DNA from: Granulicella sp.
GTDB taxonomy: Bacteria > Acidobacteriota > Terriglobia > Terriglobales > Acidobacteriaceae
Length of the DNA: 18,329 nt
Direction: 5' to 3'
Assembly: GCA_003133205.1 (NCBI GenBank)
Contig: PKWK01000146.1
Location: 1-18,329 of the forward strand
This document shows, one piece after another, positions 1 through 7,562 of this stretch. The position numbers and the translations under genes are program-made. Below the pieces are notes generated by a model, which did not search any database, was not told the origin of the DNA, and saw nothing but the letters and a program-made list of their open reading frames with translations. Position 1 is the first letter of the stretch, and every line of letters starts with the position of its first letter.

Positions 1-1282
1 GATCCGGCCGGAAGAGCGTCAGATCGATCGAGTTCGCGATCGCCTTGTGCCCCGCGTCGTTGGGATGGAGGTGATCCCCATGGTCGTAGACAGCCAGATA
101 CTGGGTTGGATGGGCCGGGTCATGCGTAGCGGCATCCTGGTCAACGATCCCGTCACAACCGCTGGCCTCGCCGCGAATAAAGGTATTGACCTTCTGCCTC
201 TCCAGCTCCACCGCGGGAGTCCATGCCTTTATGCCTTCGAACGGAGTCAGCGTCGAGCAGATGAAGCGAATCTTTCTCTCGTGGGCGCGTGCGATCAATC
301 GCCGCAAGGCCGCGATAAGCGCCTCTCCCGAGGGTGAGGGTGGAGAGCCGAGATCGTTGATTGGATCGTCGGAAAAGATGACCCAGCGGACGTTGGTTTG
401 CTGGAGGACGTCCCGCTCGAAGCGATTCTCGGCGCTTTCTCCCGAACCGTTGACGAGAAGCCTGTTTCCACTGATTCCCAGATTGAGAACCCCGATCGCA
501 AGACCCGCGCTGGCAAGGCGGTGAGCTAGTTGGTCAGGCCAGCGACGATCGGAGTCATCCGCCGCGCTGTACCCCTCAGTGATCGAAGCCCCTAACGTGA
601 CGACGGCCCCGCGGAGCGCCTCCACGTCGAGACCGGCGAGAAAGTAAACGCTCTTGGACGTATCGGCGTCCTTCATCTGCGGCGCGCTGCTTGCGTCTCC
701 TGACTGGATATAGCTGGTCTGATGTGCGGATCCATGGAAGGTCGCGGGACCTATCGTGCCGGGTAGATACATGCTAATCGCAACTTCCGACAGTGTTGGA
801 ACCTCAAAAGGGACCGGATCGCTGAGCGCGGTGGCGCCTGCAGGGATTACGAGTTTCGTGCTCCCTTCAAATCGAAGCTGACGGTCGGACGACACGTCGA
901 TCGCAGAACCCGATCGCCGCAGAGCCACATGGACATCCTCAATCTTCAGTGGCTGGGTGCCAAAAACGTTCGACATCTTCAGCCGGACGCGCTCGCCACC
1001 GATGCTGGCATGAACGATTTGCCGCAGCGTCTGATCCGTGAAAGTCTTCCCTGATTTGTCGGGCACCTGGGCGATCGCCCACGTTCCCGTCCAGCTTGAG
1101 GCGGGTGAACTGGCCACCCCCTGGCCCCGCGCAGACGCCGAGAACACCACGCAGAGGCTCGCAGCAATGACAGCGGTCCGGCGGCACGGGTTCCGTGTTC
1201 CGGGAGCGTCCCGGGCAGCAGAGGATGCGCAACGGCGTCTGTTGGGCATCAACCCCATGAACATTTCTCGAATGTCGTCCAT
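1..1282 (-). CDS. secreted SGNH/GDSL-type esterase (3' end cut by window edge)
   Basis: The frame stays open from the left edge up to position 1282, giving about 427 visible residues. Counting from the ATG at 1282, block I is TLGASITEGY with the nucleophile Ser233, in a GAS rather than GDS form. A G-N block (GISGNRL) follows, and block V is DHLHPND with Asp403 and His406. The N-terminal half has the beta-rich WTGTWAIAQVP...TLRQIVHASIGGERVR region seen in secreted SGNH hydrolases of Acidobacteria and actinomycetes. A hydrophobic signal segment (TAVIAASLCVVFSASARG) indicates export. Alternative in-frame ATGs at 1264, 1258 and 1249 are equally possible; the one at 1258 has GAGAA six bases upstream. 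The protein ends near LTLFRPD, so probably only a few codons are missing. The family hydrolyses acyl esters, often acetyl groups on glycans; the substrate is unknown. It lies downstream of, and in the same direction as, the alpha/beta hydrolase at 1541. Confidence 0.92.
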   Translation of the reverse strand, partial: MDDIREMFMGLMPNRRRCASSAARDAPGTRNPCRRTAVIAASLCVVFSASARGQGVASSPASSWTGTWAIAQVPDKSGKTFTDQTLRQIVHASIGGERVRLKMSNVFGTQPLKIEDVHVALRRSGSAIDVSSDRQLRFEGSTKLVIPAGATALSDPVPFEVPTLSEVAISMYLPGTIGPATFHGSAHQTSYIQSGDASSAPQMKDADTSKSVYFLAGLDVEALRGAVVTLGASITEGYSAADDSDRRWPDQLAHRLASAGLAIGVLNLGISGNRLLVNGSGESAENRFERDVLQQTNVRWVIFSDDPINDLGSPPSPSGEALIAALRRLIARAHERKIRFICSTLTPFEGIKAWTPAVELERQKVNTFIRGEASGCDGIVDQDAATHDPAHPTQYLAVYDHGDHLHPNDAGHKAIANSIDLTLFRPD

Positions 1283-1540
1283 TTCCCCACAGCGAAATGG
1301 AGCGGAGACAATGGGTAGGGAAATCTGACTCGATTCATGGCGCTCATTTCACTCCGGCATTTTGCAACATGTGGATGCGTCGTTCCGGAAAGAGTCCGGC
1401 GCACCCCTCATGCACAGGCTCAACTACGCCTTCGATCATGATTCTTCCTGCCCACTTCTACGCCGTTCTCGTTCACAATGGGAAGCGACACTGGCTGGGG
1501 TAACCAACGAACTATCTTTCTGCTCTCTGAGGCTCCAGGT

Positions 1541-3037
1541 TTATGCTAGGGTTGCCGGCAAGGAGGGTACCGAAGGCACGCCCGCACTACTCAGGGCAAT
1601 CACAGTATAGGCATGCTTGACGCCGGCCTTGGCCGAGGTATCTACATACACCATTTGCGGAAACGGAGCGACAGGGGTGTCGTGAAATGACAATCCCTGG
1701 AAGAGTGGGCGTCCATACACCGCTTCCGGCACTTGCGTCGGAAGCTTTGCTATTCCGTGTCCGTCCCGATTCAAGATAAAGCCGCCAAGCCCGCTCGCCA
1801 TATTCACCTCGGTGTCCCATGTGATCTCATTGCCTTTATTGGCGTCCATTTTCGCGCGCACATTGAAGGGAGTAGGCGGAGCACTCGTGTCGGCTACGGT
1901 TCCACTTCTGACGTATTCCATCCATATCTTTGCGACTGCCGCGTTCGGCAGCCACACAGCCTTCATCGGATCGCCTTTGAATTCCTCTGCAGGCACAGCG
2001 GTATCGCCGAAAGGCGTTGCGAGCCATGTGGCACTTAGGTCCACGGGCTTTAGAATCTTGGGCCATTCCGACAAACGCATGTGCAGGCAGGCGTCAAAAA
2101 ACGGGATCGCGAGGTATCGGGAATCCCCACACCAGTGGCCTGTACGCGGATCGGGAGCGAGACCAATGGGAGCTCCCTGGGCTCGATACTCTTCAAAGGC
2201 AGCTATTGAGCCGTCCCACGGACGGTTTCCCCTTTCTCCGACGCCAAAGTTAACCATCGTGGGTATTTCATAGACTGCGGGCGGAACTGTGGGCTGGGCG
2301 AACTCCTGCCGGGGACGAAACATGACTGCTGTGCCGGAACGGAGGAAGGCGGCAAGCACGCGTTCGGGATGAAGCATGCTCATCACGTTGGCCCATATCC
2401 CGCCTCCCGAATGTCCCCACAGGCACCACGGGACGGTAGCAATCTCAGCGTGACCGGACTTTGTCGCAAATTCGTCGAGAGCACGGAGGAAGGTCTTATC
2501 GGAGCCTTGCCGCGGGTCGAACCACAGTTCTGAGCCTCCAGGAGTCAGGTCGATTGCATCGTTGAGCACGCGATAGGAGGGTCCCAGGAGCACGCAGTTC
2601 CACTTCTTCGCCAGAGCCTGCCAATGCAAATCGTAGGCCGAGGTTGCTCCGGACTGAGCCGCTGGAATACCCGCTCCATGCTGGTGAACGATCACCGCCC
2701 TGACAGTCTGGATACCATCAGGGATCCAAAGTGTATGCGTAACACCAATCTGCAACTCCCCGGCCGTTGTTGAGGGGGGGTACGTAAGCTGCAAATATCG
2801 GCCGGCATTGCTGGACGGAGTAAACGGTCCCCAGGCATCCGGGACGGGGGATGCATGAACCTGGGACGCTGATGCATGAGCCTGGCTCTGAGCAGCTTCG
2901 GCCACGGATAAAACGGAGGAAGAGGCGAGCGCTGCGCCCAGGCCCGCTATCCCCTTCACCAATGAGCGTCGCGTGGGTGACTCCAACTCATGAAGAACTT
3001 GAGACTGCTGCTTCACTTCTTCAGTGCTCTTGTTCAT
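1541..3037 (-). CDS. Tat-exported alpha/beta hydrolase with C-terminal FN3-like domain
   Basis: A 498-residue protein. A twin-arginine signal (SPTRRSLVKG, about residues 20-29) is followed by an Ala-rich hydrophobic stretch. An oxyanion-type HQHGAG motif lies in the first hydrolase strand. The nucleophile elbow is GHSGGG with Ser210, and TGHWCG supplies a candidate catalytic His301. Residues from about 400 to the end have the pattern of a fibronectin type III-like beta domain (EITWDTEV...YTVIALSSAGVPS). Overall it resembles secreted esterase or PHB-depolymerase-like hydrolases of Acidobacteria. The start is well fixed by GGAGGAAG a few bases upstream. The likely role is ester hydrolysis in the periplasm or outside the cell; the substrate cannot be read from the sequence. 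It precedes the SGNH esterase on the same strand (258 bp gap), so the two may be co-transcribed from the promoter at 3492-3520. Confidence 0.9.
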   Translation of the reverse strand: MNKSTEEVKQQSQVLHELESPTRRSLVKGIAGLGAALASSSVLSVAEAAQSQAHASASQVHASPVPDAWGPFTPSSNAGRYLQLTYPPSTTAGELQIGVTHTLWIPDGIQTVRAVIVHQHGAGIPAAQSGATSAYDLHWQALAKKWNCVLLGPSYRVLNDAIDLTPGGSELWFDPRQGSDKTFLRALDEFATKSGHAEIATVPWCLWGHSGGGIWANVMSMLHPERVLAAFLRSGTAVMFRPRQEFAQPTVPPAVYEIPTMVNFGVGERGNRPWDGSIAAFEEYRAQGAPIGLAPDPRTGHWCGDSRYLAIPFFDACLHMRLSEWPKILKPVDLSATWLATPFGDTAVPAEEFKGDPMKAVWLPNAAVAKIWMEYVRSGTVADTSAPPTPFNVRAKMDANKGNEITWDTEVNMASGLGGFILNRDGHGIAKLPTQVPEAVYGRPLFQGLSFHDTPVAPFPQMVYVDTSAKAGVKHAYTVIALSSAGVPSVPSLPATLA

Positions 3038-3041
3038 GATT

Positions 3042-3049
3042 CTTCCTCC
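3042..3049 (-). promoter_or_regulatory. strong Shine-Dalgarno for the alpha/beta hydrolase
   Basis: On the minus strand GGAGGAAG lies just upstream of the ATG at 3037. It is nearly perfectly complementary to the 16S 3' end and supports this start. Confidence 0.85.
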
Positions 3050-3132
3050 AAACAGTTCTCACAAACATCGGTTAAGCCCGCATTGAAGATGCGCCCTCGC
3101 GCCGCCGGCAGGTTTCTTCGTTATATCTCCAG

Positions 3133-3480
3133 TCATCGATGTGAATCCCCATGTATCGTCTCGCCGAATTGCTTAATGGCATCAAGGGTGGCTGGCGATA
3201 CACTTCCGTCCTCGTACATGAGGAGATCGAAGCTGATCGCCACATGATGGGCTTTGGTAGTACGAACATGCCGTGGCGCCTGCCTTTGTGCGGCCCCTCA
3301 ACATAGACGCCGTCGCCGCTGGCCCGTCCGGGAAGAGCCTTCCGGCGCTATCGTTGAGACCGTTGAAACCCTCGCCAAATTCGACATCCTGGAAATCCGT
3401 CGTCCGCAGATCTCTTTCCGCCAAAGAGTTCAACCAGATCAAACCGCAAATCGTGAATGCTCGAAGGGCTAACAGTCGCC
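3133..3480 (-). pseudogene. possible degenerate ORF in the leader region, unrecognised
   Basis: The minus strand here carries two coding-like segments in different frames. The upstream one contains a hydrophobic stretch (RAFTICGLIWLNSLAERDL) followed by TTDFQDVEFGEGFNGLNDS. The downstream one reads HVAISFDLLMYEDGSVSP...IKQFGETIHG and stops at 3133-3135. The upstream segment has no good ATG with a ribosome binding site, and no single frame joins the two. They could be remnants of one secreted protein broken by a frameshift, or chance open frames in GC-rich DNA. I do not recognise the family. The stretch would form part of the transcript leader for the alpha/beta hydrolase if the promoter at 3492-3520 is used. 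Confidence 0.25.
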
Positions 3481-3491
3481 GAGCACAAACA

Positions 3492-3520
3492 CTTATAGTG
3501 AGCGCCGAACGAGCTGTCAA
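3492..3520 (-). promoter_or_regulatory. sigma70-type promoter reading leftward
   Basis: On the minus strand TTGACA (3515-3520) is followed by exactly 17 bases and then TATAAG (3492-3497). The -35 box is perfect and the -10 box has one mismatch. Transcription would start near 3485 and run toward the alpha/beta hydrolase, giving a leader of about 450 nt. An imperfect palindrome (ATATAAGTTCTAATAT, 3522-3537) sits directly upstream of the -35 box and could be an operator. Confidence 0.6.
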
Positions 3521-3707
3521 GATATAAGTTCTAATATATGACTTGCGTATTTGTATGTGATGCTTGTGAAGTGTACGTTGCCCATTTCACCACCTTTATG
3601 TGTGTAGAAAAACCCGCCCATGTTCCTGGAAGATGATGGGTACCTCATACCTTGATCGCAGTTTTTAGATTTTCTTACCTTGGCAGTTGGATTGGAACAA
3701 ACAACAC
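3521..3707. other. AT-rich divergent intergenic region
   Basis: This is the gap between the leftward promoter and the rightward SDR gene. It is visibly more AT-rich than its surroundings and holds no convincing gene. A loose inverted repeat (GTGAA ... TTCAC, about 3568-3589) is present. The promoter of the SDR gene should lie here, but I cannot pick a clear -35/-10 pair. Confidence 0.4.
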
Positions 3708-3715
3708 AGGAGGTG
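3708..3715 (+). promoter_or_regulatory. Shine-Dalgarno that fixes the SDR start
   Basis: AGGAGGTG lies six bases before the ATG at 3722. This argues for that start over the in-frame TTG at 3680, which has no ribosome binding site. Confidence 0.85.
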
Positions 3716-3721
3716 CTCAGA

Positions 3722-4489
3722 ATGATGAAGCCATCGAGCGAGTATCAGATGACCGGCACGGCTCTCGTCACGGGAGCTTCGCGTGGTCTTGGGGCGTCAA
3801 TAGCTGTGGAACTGGGTAGGAGTGGAGCAGCGGTTGCCGTGAATTATTTTGAGCGTCAGGACAGCGCCAACGAGATATGCAAGGAGATCGGCGAGCTGGG
3901 CGGAAAAGCAAGAGCGTTTCAAGCAGACGTCAGGGATGAAGAGCAGGCCGCGCGAATGGTAAAGGAAATCGTTGCGTGGTCAGGGACAATTGACATTGCG
4001 GTATTCAACGCAACTGGTCCACAGCCATTTTTCTCCATCGAAGAACAGACGTGGCCGATACATCTTCAACAGTTGGAATTCTTTGTGAAATCGCCTTTGA
4101 TCCTTGCCAAACTTCTCCTTCCAGGCATGAAGGAGAAGGGCTATGGCCGCATCATCCAGATAGGGAGTGAAGTGGTTGAGGTGGGCAATCCAAGATTCGC
4201 CCACTACGTTGCAGCGAAGGCAGCTCAGCTGGGTCTCACGCGCTCATGGGCGAGGGAACTGGCGGGTACAGGAATCACTGTAAATCTCGTAGCTCCCGGC
4301 TGGATTCCGACCGAGCGGCATCGGGATTCCTCTCAGTCCGAGATCGATGAATACATAAAGACAGTTCCGATGCAGCACATGGGAACACCGCAGGACGTAG
4401 CAGCAATTGTCGTATTTCTTGCAGGCAGGAGTGCGGGCTTCATCACCGGCCAGAAAGTGTCCGTCAATGGAGGAAACACTCTTGTGTAA
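3722..4489 (+). CDS. SDR family oxidoreductase (FabG-like)
   Basis: A 255-residue classical short-chain dehydrogenase, the usual length for the family. The cofactor motif TGASRGLG is at residues 17-24. The NNAG position reads NATG (Asn96). The catalytic triad is Ser149, Tyr162 and Lys166 (YVAAK). The C-terminal part has the usual VNLVAPGWIPTE and GFITGQKVSVNGG segments. No signal peptide is present, so it is cytoplasmic. It would carry out NAD(P)(H)-dependent oxidation or reduction of a carbonyl/alcohol pair. The best overall resemblance is to 3-oxoacyl-ACP reductase-like SDRs, but among catabolic genes it could equally be a sugar or polyol dehydrogenase. It stands alone, divergent from the hydrolase pair and followed by gene remnants. 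Confidence 0.93.
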   Translation: MMKPSSEYQMTGTALVTGASRGLGASIAVELGRSGAAVAVNYFERQDSANEICKEIGELGGKARAFQADVRDEEQAARMVKEIVAWSGTIDIAVFNATGPQPFFSIEEQTWPIHLQQLEFFVKSPLILAKLLLPGMKEKGYGRIIQIGSEVVEVGNPRFAHYVAAKAAQLGLTRSWARELAGTGITVNLVAPGWIPTERHRDSSQSEIDEYIKTVPMQHMGTPQDVAAIVVFLAGRSAGFITGQKVSVNGGNTLV

Positions 4490-4544
4490 CACGGCGAGGT
4501 CTCCTGCTTGACGCCAACTGCAGCAGATTGCGATACGGCGAGAA

Positions 4545-4775
4545 CGCGCTCACGGTTTCGCTGATGTCGGGCTGAATGTCTTTGGATATTTGAATCTCGC
4601 TGATATCGGTAGAGAACGATTTGCTCCGTCCGCGAACGTCGGACTGATCGATATGGTTGCGGTGTTGGAATGGGTCCGTGATAACGCTACAAACTTCGGA
4701 CGAGATCCCGGAAATGTGAAGATCTCCGGGCAGTCCGGCGAAGCGGAAAAGTGATCTCGCTCCTACTGGTGAAAC
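4545..4775 (+). pseudogene. carboxylesterase type B (pNB-esterase-like) internal fragment
   Basis: In one plus-strand frame (codons starting at 4566) the translation gives LNVFGYLNLADIG, then NVGLIDMVAVLEWVRDN, NFGRDPGNVKISGQSG and a stop at 4752-4754. These are the family's central signatures up to the nucleophile elbow (GQSG, Ser codon 4734-4736). Just before the stop the homology slips by one base: the next frame reads GKVISLLLV, matching the family's GGKVSTLL segment. The N-terminal third and everything after the elbow are missing. A full enzyme of this family is about 500 residues, so only about 70 residues survive and the locus cannot be functional. It abuts, tail to tail, the PEBP remnant on the other strand. 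Confidence 0.82.
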
Positions 4776-5206
4776 AAGCCAACCAACGTGGCGTGCCCGA
4801 CAATATGTGCGTCGAGCGCCTTCTCAAAGTCACTGCGCGATGCATCCAGAGGTAAAGTCAGCTTTGTGTCGAGAGCAAAGAGCTCGAAGATATAGTGATG
4901 TGGCAAACCTGGACCGGCGCAAGGGCCAAAGTACCCGGTCTTTCCTGAAGAGTTGATGCCCTGCCGCATGCCGTCTGCAAGATCGGCCGGTACGGGCGGA
5001 AATCCTTCGGGAGTCCGCGCACGTCGGCAGGAATGTTCCAGGTCATCCAATGGGTCACATCCTCGGTACCCTTATGCATGACCGCCTCAAGATCATGAAA
5101 GAGCAACGCGGAACTGACTGTTCCCGGCCGCGGCTCGGTCCATGCTAGGGGCATCGAGACCGCAGTGCCTTTCGCAGAGCAGGTATATTTCTCCGGGATT
5201 GGAGTA
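4763..5206 (-). pseudogene. YbhB/YbcL (PEBP/Raf kinase inhibitor-like) remnant, frameshifted
   Basis: The minus strand encodes most of a PEBP-family protein in two frames. The first reads TPIPEKYTCSAKGTAVSM, LAWTEPRPGTVSSALLFHD and DVTHWMTWNIPADVRGLP. After a frame change near 5005 the second continues GFPPVPADLADGMRQGIN, GKTGYFGPCAGPGLPHHYI and ELFALDTKLTLPLDASRSD, ending at a stop at 4763-4765. Both halves match consecutive parts of the family, so one indel broke a single gene. The ligand-site DPDxP motif is degraded to DLEAV. The normal N-terminus and start are missing; upstream the reading frame runs directly into a glycosidase-like sequence at about 5206-5212. Intact members are periplasmic or cytoplasmic proteins of uncertain function. 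Confidence 0.85.
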
Positions 5207-5970
5207 CCGCGATCGTGCGCCATGCGGATCAGCCGATGGAGATCGGCGGCATTGCTCTGCTGCGCCTCTTTGCTCAGTCCTTCCACTTTGACCCCGGGGA
5301 AGCTAGGAGTATCTCCAAAATATGGATAGGCAGGGCACATATAGCCGCCCATTTCGTAAGCGAAGAGCACTTGGGAATCGATTGAAGCGGTCTTTGGCAA
5401 GCGTATCAAAATAACGAGCCCAGTATTTCTCGTCATGCAGGCGGTCTTCAAACTGCGCCTGCTGCATGGTGAAGATGGTCACGCCCCGGTCGGGCACTAG
5501 GGGCGACTCCGCGGTGTCGTGAACTTCGCTCAGCGGGTTCGCGGGAGTTCCGGCCCATCCGATGCGGTGCGCAACTTCCAGAAGGCTGTATAGCAGTCCT
5601 CGAGGATCGGCGCCGGAAAGCAGCAGCAGTACCTTTCCGTTCCAGATGGTTTTGTGGATCAGAAGCGATTCCGGTCTGGAGGACACACTGAGGTGCAGCG
5701 CCTCCAGCCTATTTGCCGCCGCGCCGCCGTTTGACGGCAGGCCAGCCACGATGAGCGTCTGGCCTTTGGCTGCAGCCGGCTCCGATATCTCTTCATAACC
5801 GATGCCGCGCGCCGCAAGGGCTGCTTTCAGTTTGTCGAATCCATGACGAGCCGGCGCACTGACGGCGGAATCCTCGATCAGCGAGACGCGCACGGTATCC
5901 GCGGTTGCCGCGACCGGAATGGCAAAAGGCACAACAGGAAAAAGGCAAAAACAAGACAAAGACGCTTCAC
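5207..5970 (-). pseudogene. secreted glycosidase-like gene (alpha-glucuronidase/hexosaminidase-type N-domain), truncated and frameshifted
   Basis: On the minus strand a GTG at 5970, preceded by GGGAGCGG, begins a textbook signal peptide (KRLCLVFAFFLLCLLPF). The frame then has to change near 5930 to reach TVRVSLIEDSAVSAPARHG. This runs through a domain resembling the accessory N-domain of GH67/GH115/GH20-type enzymes (GQTLIVAGLPS, KVLLLLSGADPRGLLYSLLE) to the start of a TIM-barrel-like part (RGVTIFTMQQAQFED, KYWARYFDTLAKDRFN). A second frame change near 5375 is needed to continue as VLFAYEMGGYMCPAYPYF and LHRLIRMAHDRG. There the sequence switches abruptly to the PEBP remnant. Most of the catalytic barrel is therefore missing. 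An in-frame ATG at 6046 (for the middle part) gives an alternative start. The family assignment is by pattern only. Confidence 0.7.
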
Positions 5971-6055
5971 TGGAATACCGCTCCCGCACCTTCAGATTGG
6001 TCATGCTGGTTGCTGTTCTGACTGGGACCTTTCGCAGAGGTTCCATACTACTGCA

Positions 6056-6312
6056 CTACTGCGTGAGCGTGTATGCATAGACGTTGTCGTGTGCCGCGGC
6101 GAGAAAATATGATTGCCGGCCATCCAGCATGCAGGTCTCCAGAGCGTTCGTCATACTGGCTGCGAAATCGGCATGCCAAAGGGATAGTTCCATTTCCGGC
6201 ATCAAAAGCGATGAGATGCTTTGCATCATCTCCGGAAAAGACCAGACCGCCTGCCGAGCCGAGCACTCCGGCCAAGCCGCCTCCACCGGGATACTCGTGC
6301 GATCAACTCATA
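6056..6312 (-). pseudogene. PQQ-dependent dehydrogenase C-terminal remnant, frameshifted
   Basis: The minus strand gives SHEYPGGGGLAGVL and GGLVFSGDDAKHLIAFDAG, typical of the last propeller blades of quinoprotein dehydrogenases. After a frame change near 6178 it continues LWHADFAASMTNALETCML, DGRQSYFLAAAHDNVYAYTL and TQ stop (6056-6058). A stop codon sits where the family usually has a Trp just before SHEYP, and no coherent homology is visible further upstream. Only about 80 of the usual 600-750 residues remain. It ends about 10 bases before the ATG at 6046 on the same strand, so it was probably once in an operon with the glycosidase-like gene. It is not a copy of the C-terminus of the intact dehydrogenase at 11435, whose ending is different. 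Confidence 0.8.
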
Positions 6313-6540
6313 GCGGATCAGTTCATCGCAGCCGGCCCTAAAACCGCTGGCCGCCCTTGTTTCTTCTATCCCGTCCGGTGACGTCTCGCGCCCGCCCTGT
6401 TCGTTACGATCATTCCTTGCAACTCTGATTCTGCGATCCGCAGTTCCGTTTCTCCGGCTCTAATTTCGCCGCATGTCCGGCCGCGTCCACGCGCTTTCAC
6501 GCAATGTCCTTGTACTATATGGCAATCTCAGTATCTTGCC

Positions 6541-6545
6541 AGGAG
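6541..6545 (+). promoter_or_regulatory. Shine-Dalgarno fixing the second SDR start
   Basis: AGGAG lies five bases before the ATG at 6551. The in-frame ATG at 6473 would add 26 residues that SDR proteins do not have and has no comparable site. Confidence 0.75.
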
Positions 6546-6550
6546 CATGG

Positions 6551-7327
6551 ATGGATTATCAGATTCGGGGTAAATGTGCATTTGTCAGCGCAGGTGCGCA
6601 TGGCATCGGTGAAGCAATCGCGGACCTACTTGCGCAGGAAGGCGCGACCGTCGTCGTGGCGGATCGCGACGAGGCAGCACTGACTGAGAAAGCCCCGCGG
6701 TGGGCGGGCGTGATTGCCGCCGACCTGGCTACTGCCGAGGGCGTGAATCATTCCGTTTCCGCGGTCCTGCGCACCTTTGGCAGAGCGCCCGACATCCTCA
6801 TAAACAATCTTGGTGTGGGCGACGCATGCTCGTTTGAAGAGGCCTCAGACGAAGTCTGGGCGCAGAGCTTCAACATCAACCTGATGGGAACGATTCGAAC
6901 TTGCCGCGCGCTTCTTCCCGAGATGGCTAGGCAGGGATCATGCGCAGTGGTCAACACCGGCTCCGATCTCGCGAAACAACCCGAGCCCAGCCTGATGGAC
7001 TACGGCGTTTGCAAGGCCGGCTTGCTCTATCTGACGAAGGCTCTGGCTCGGCAATATGTCCCTCACGTCCGCGTCAACGCGGTCTTACCAGGGCCGATCT
7101 GGTCGCAGATGTGGACTCGCCAAGGTGGGATATTAGATCAGCTTGTCTCCTCCTACGGTGTCGGAAAGGAAGAGGCTTTGAACCGGTTCCTGGCCGAGCG
7201 CTATATGCCGCTTGGCATTGGAGAACCAATCGATGTGGCGCATGCCGTCGTGTTCCTGGCATCTCCGGTATCGAAGTTTATTACCGGCGCAAGTCTCGAT
7301 CTTGGAGGCACGCTGCGCGGCCTGTAG
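6551..7327 (+). CDS. SDR family oxidoreductase
   Basis: A 258-residue classical SDR. The glycine-rich cofactor motif is SAGAHGIG (residues 13-20), with Ser-Ala replacing the usual Thr-Gly at its start. The ADR segment after the second strand suggests NAD(H). The NNLG motif has Asn85-Asn86. The catalytic residues are Ser138, Tyr151 and Lys155 (YGVCK). The C-terminal part has VNAVLPGPIWSQMW and KFITGASLDLGG. There is no signal peptide. Likely a cytoplasmic dehydrogenase for a sugar, polyol or hydroxy acid; sugar-acid or fucose-type dehydrogenases belong to this family, which would fit the neighbouring GH29 enzyme, but nothing in the sequence fixes the substrate. It is separated from the downstream cluster by a hairpin and a 577 bp gap and is probably its own transcription unit. 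Confidence 0.92.
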   Translation: MDYQIRGKCAFVSAGAHGIGEAIADLLAQEGATVVVADRDEAALTEKAPRWAGVIAADLATAEGVNHSVSAVLRTFGRAPDILINNLGVGDACSFEEASDEVWAQSFNINLMGTIRTCRALLPEMARQGSCAVVNTGSDLAKQPEPSLMDYGVCKAGLLYLTKALARQYVPHVRVNAVLPGPIWSQMWTRQGGILDQLVSSYGVGKEEALNRFLAERYMPLGIGEPIDVAHAVVFLASPVSKFITGASLDLGGTLRGL

Positions 7328-7337
7328 GGATCCGCCT

Positions 7338-7381
7338 CACGGCACCGCCGCGTGCCGTGCGCCAATCAAAGCGGGCTTTTT
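7338..7381 (+). terminator. hairpin and T-run after the SDR gene
   Basis: A perfect 8-bp stem (CACGGCAC / GTGCCGTG, loop CGCCGC, 7338-7359) begins 10 bases after the stop codon. A TTTTT run follows at 7377-7381. The T-run is 17 bases from the stem, so this is not a canonical intrinsic terminator. It may still mark the end of the transcript. Confidence 0.45.
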
Positions 7382-7525
7382 CGATGAGACTTGAGCGAAT
7401 CGGCCGAAGCATTCCCATAATCACCCAGGGGTAGCCGCTATGACCGAAACCGGTCCGCGCTGTTATGGCTCAAGTGTCACAAAAATCATCATATCTTGAT
7501 ACCACAAACAAATATAGACATTTTC

Positions 7526-7556
7526 TTGACAGGCATACCAGGAAATGTCCTATGAT
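7526..7556 (+). promoter_or_regulatory. sigma70-like promoter for the secreted-enzyme cluster
   Basis: TTGACA at 7526-7531 is a perfect -35 box and TATGAT at 7551-7556 is a one-mismatch -10 box. The spacer of 19 bases is longer than the optimal 17. It lies in a locally AT-rich stretch. Transcription would start near 7563 and give a leader of about 340 nt before the ATG at 7905. Confidence 0.5.
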
Positions 7557-7562
7557 GCTGCC

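Noticed and set aside
1344..1439. 31-codon minus-strand ORF preceded by GGAAGAATC
   Set aside because: The upstream bases resemble the start region of the alpha/beta hydrolase, but the peptide has no recognisable feature and the ORF is too short to support from sequence alone.
4545..6312. Sequencing or assembly error as the cause of all frame changes
   Set aside because: The clean long genes on both sides argue against a general indel problem, and large parts of each family are missing, which indels alone cannot explain. It cannot be excluded for individual indels without reads.
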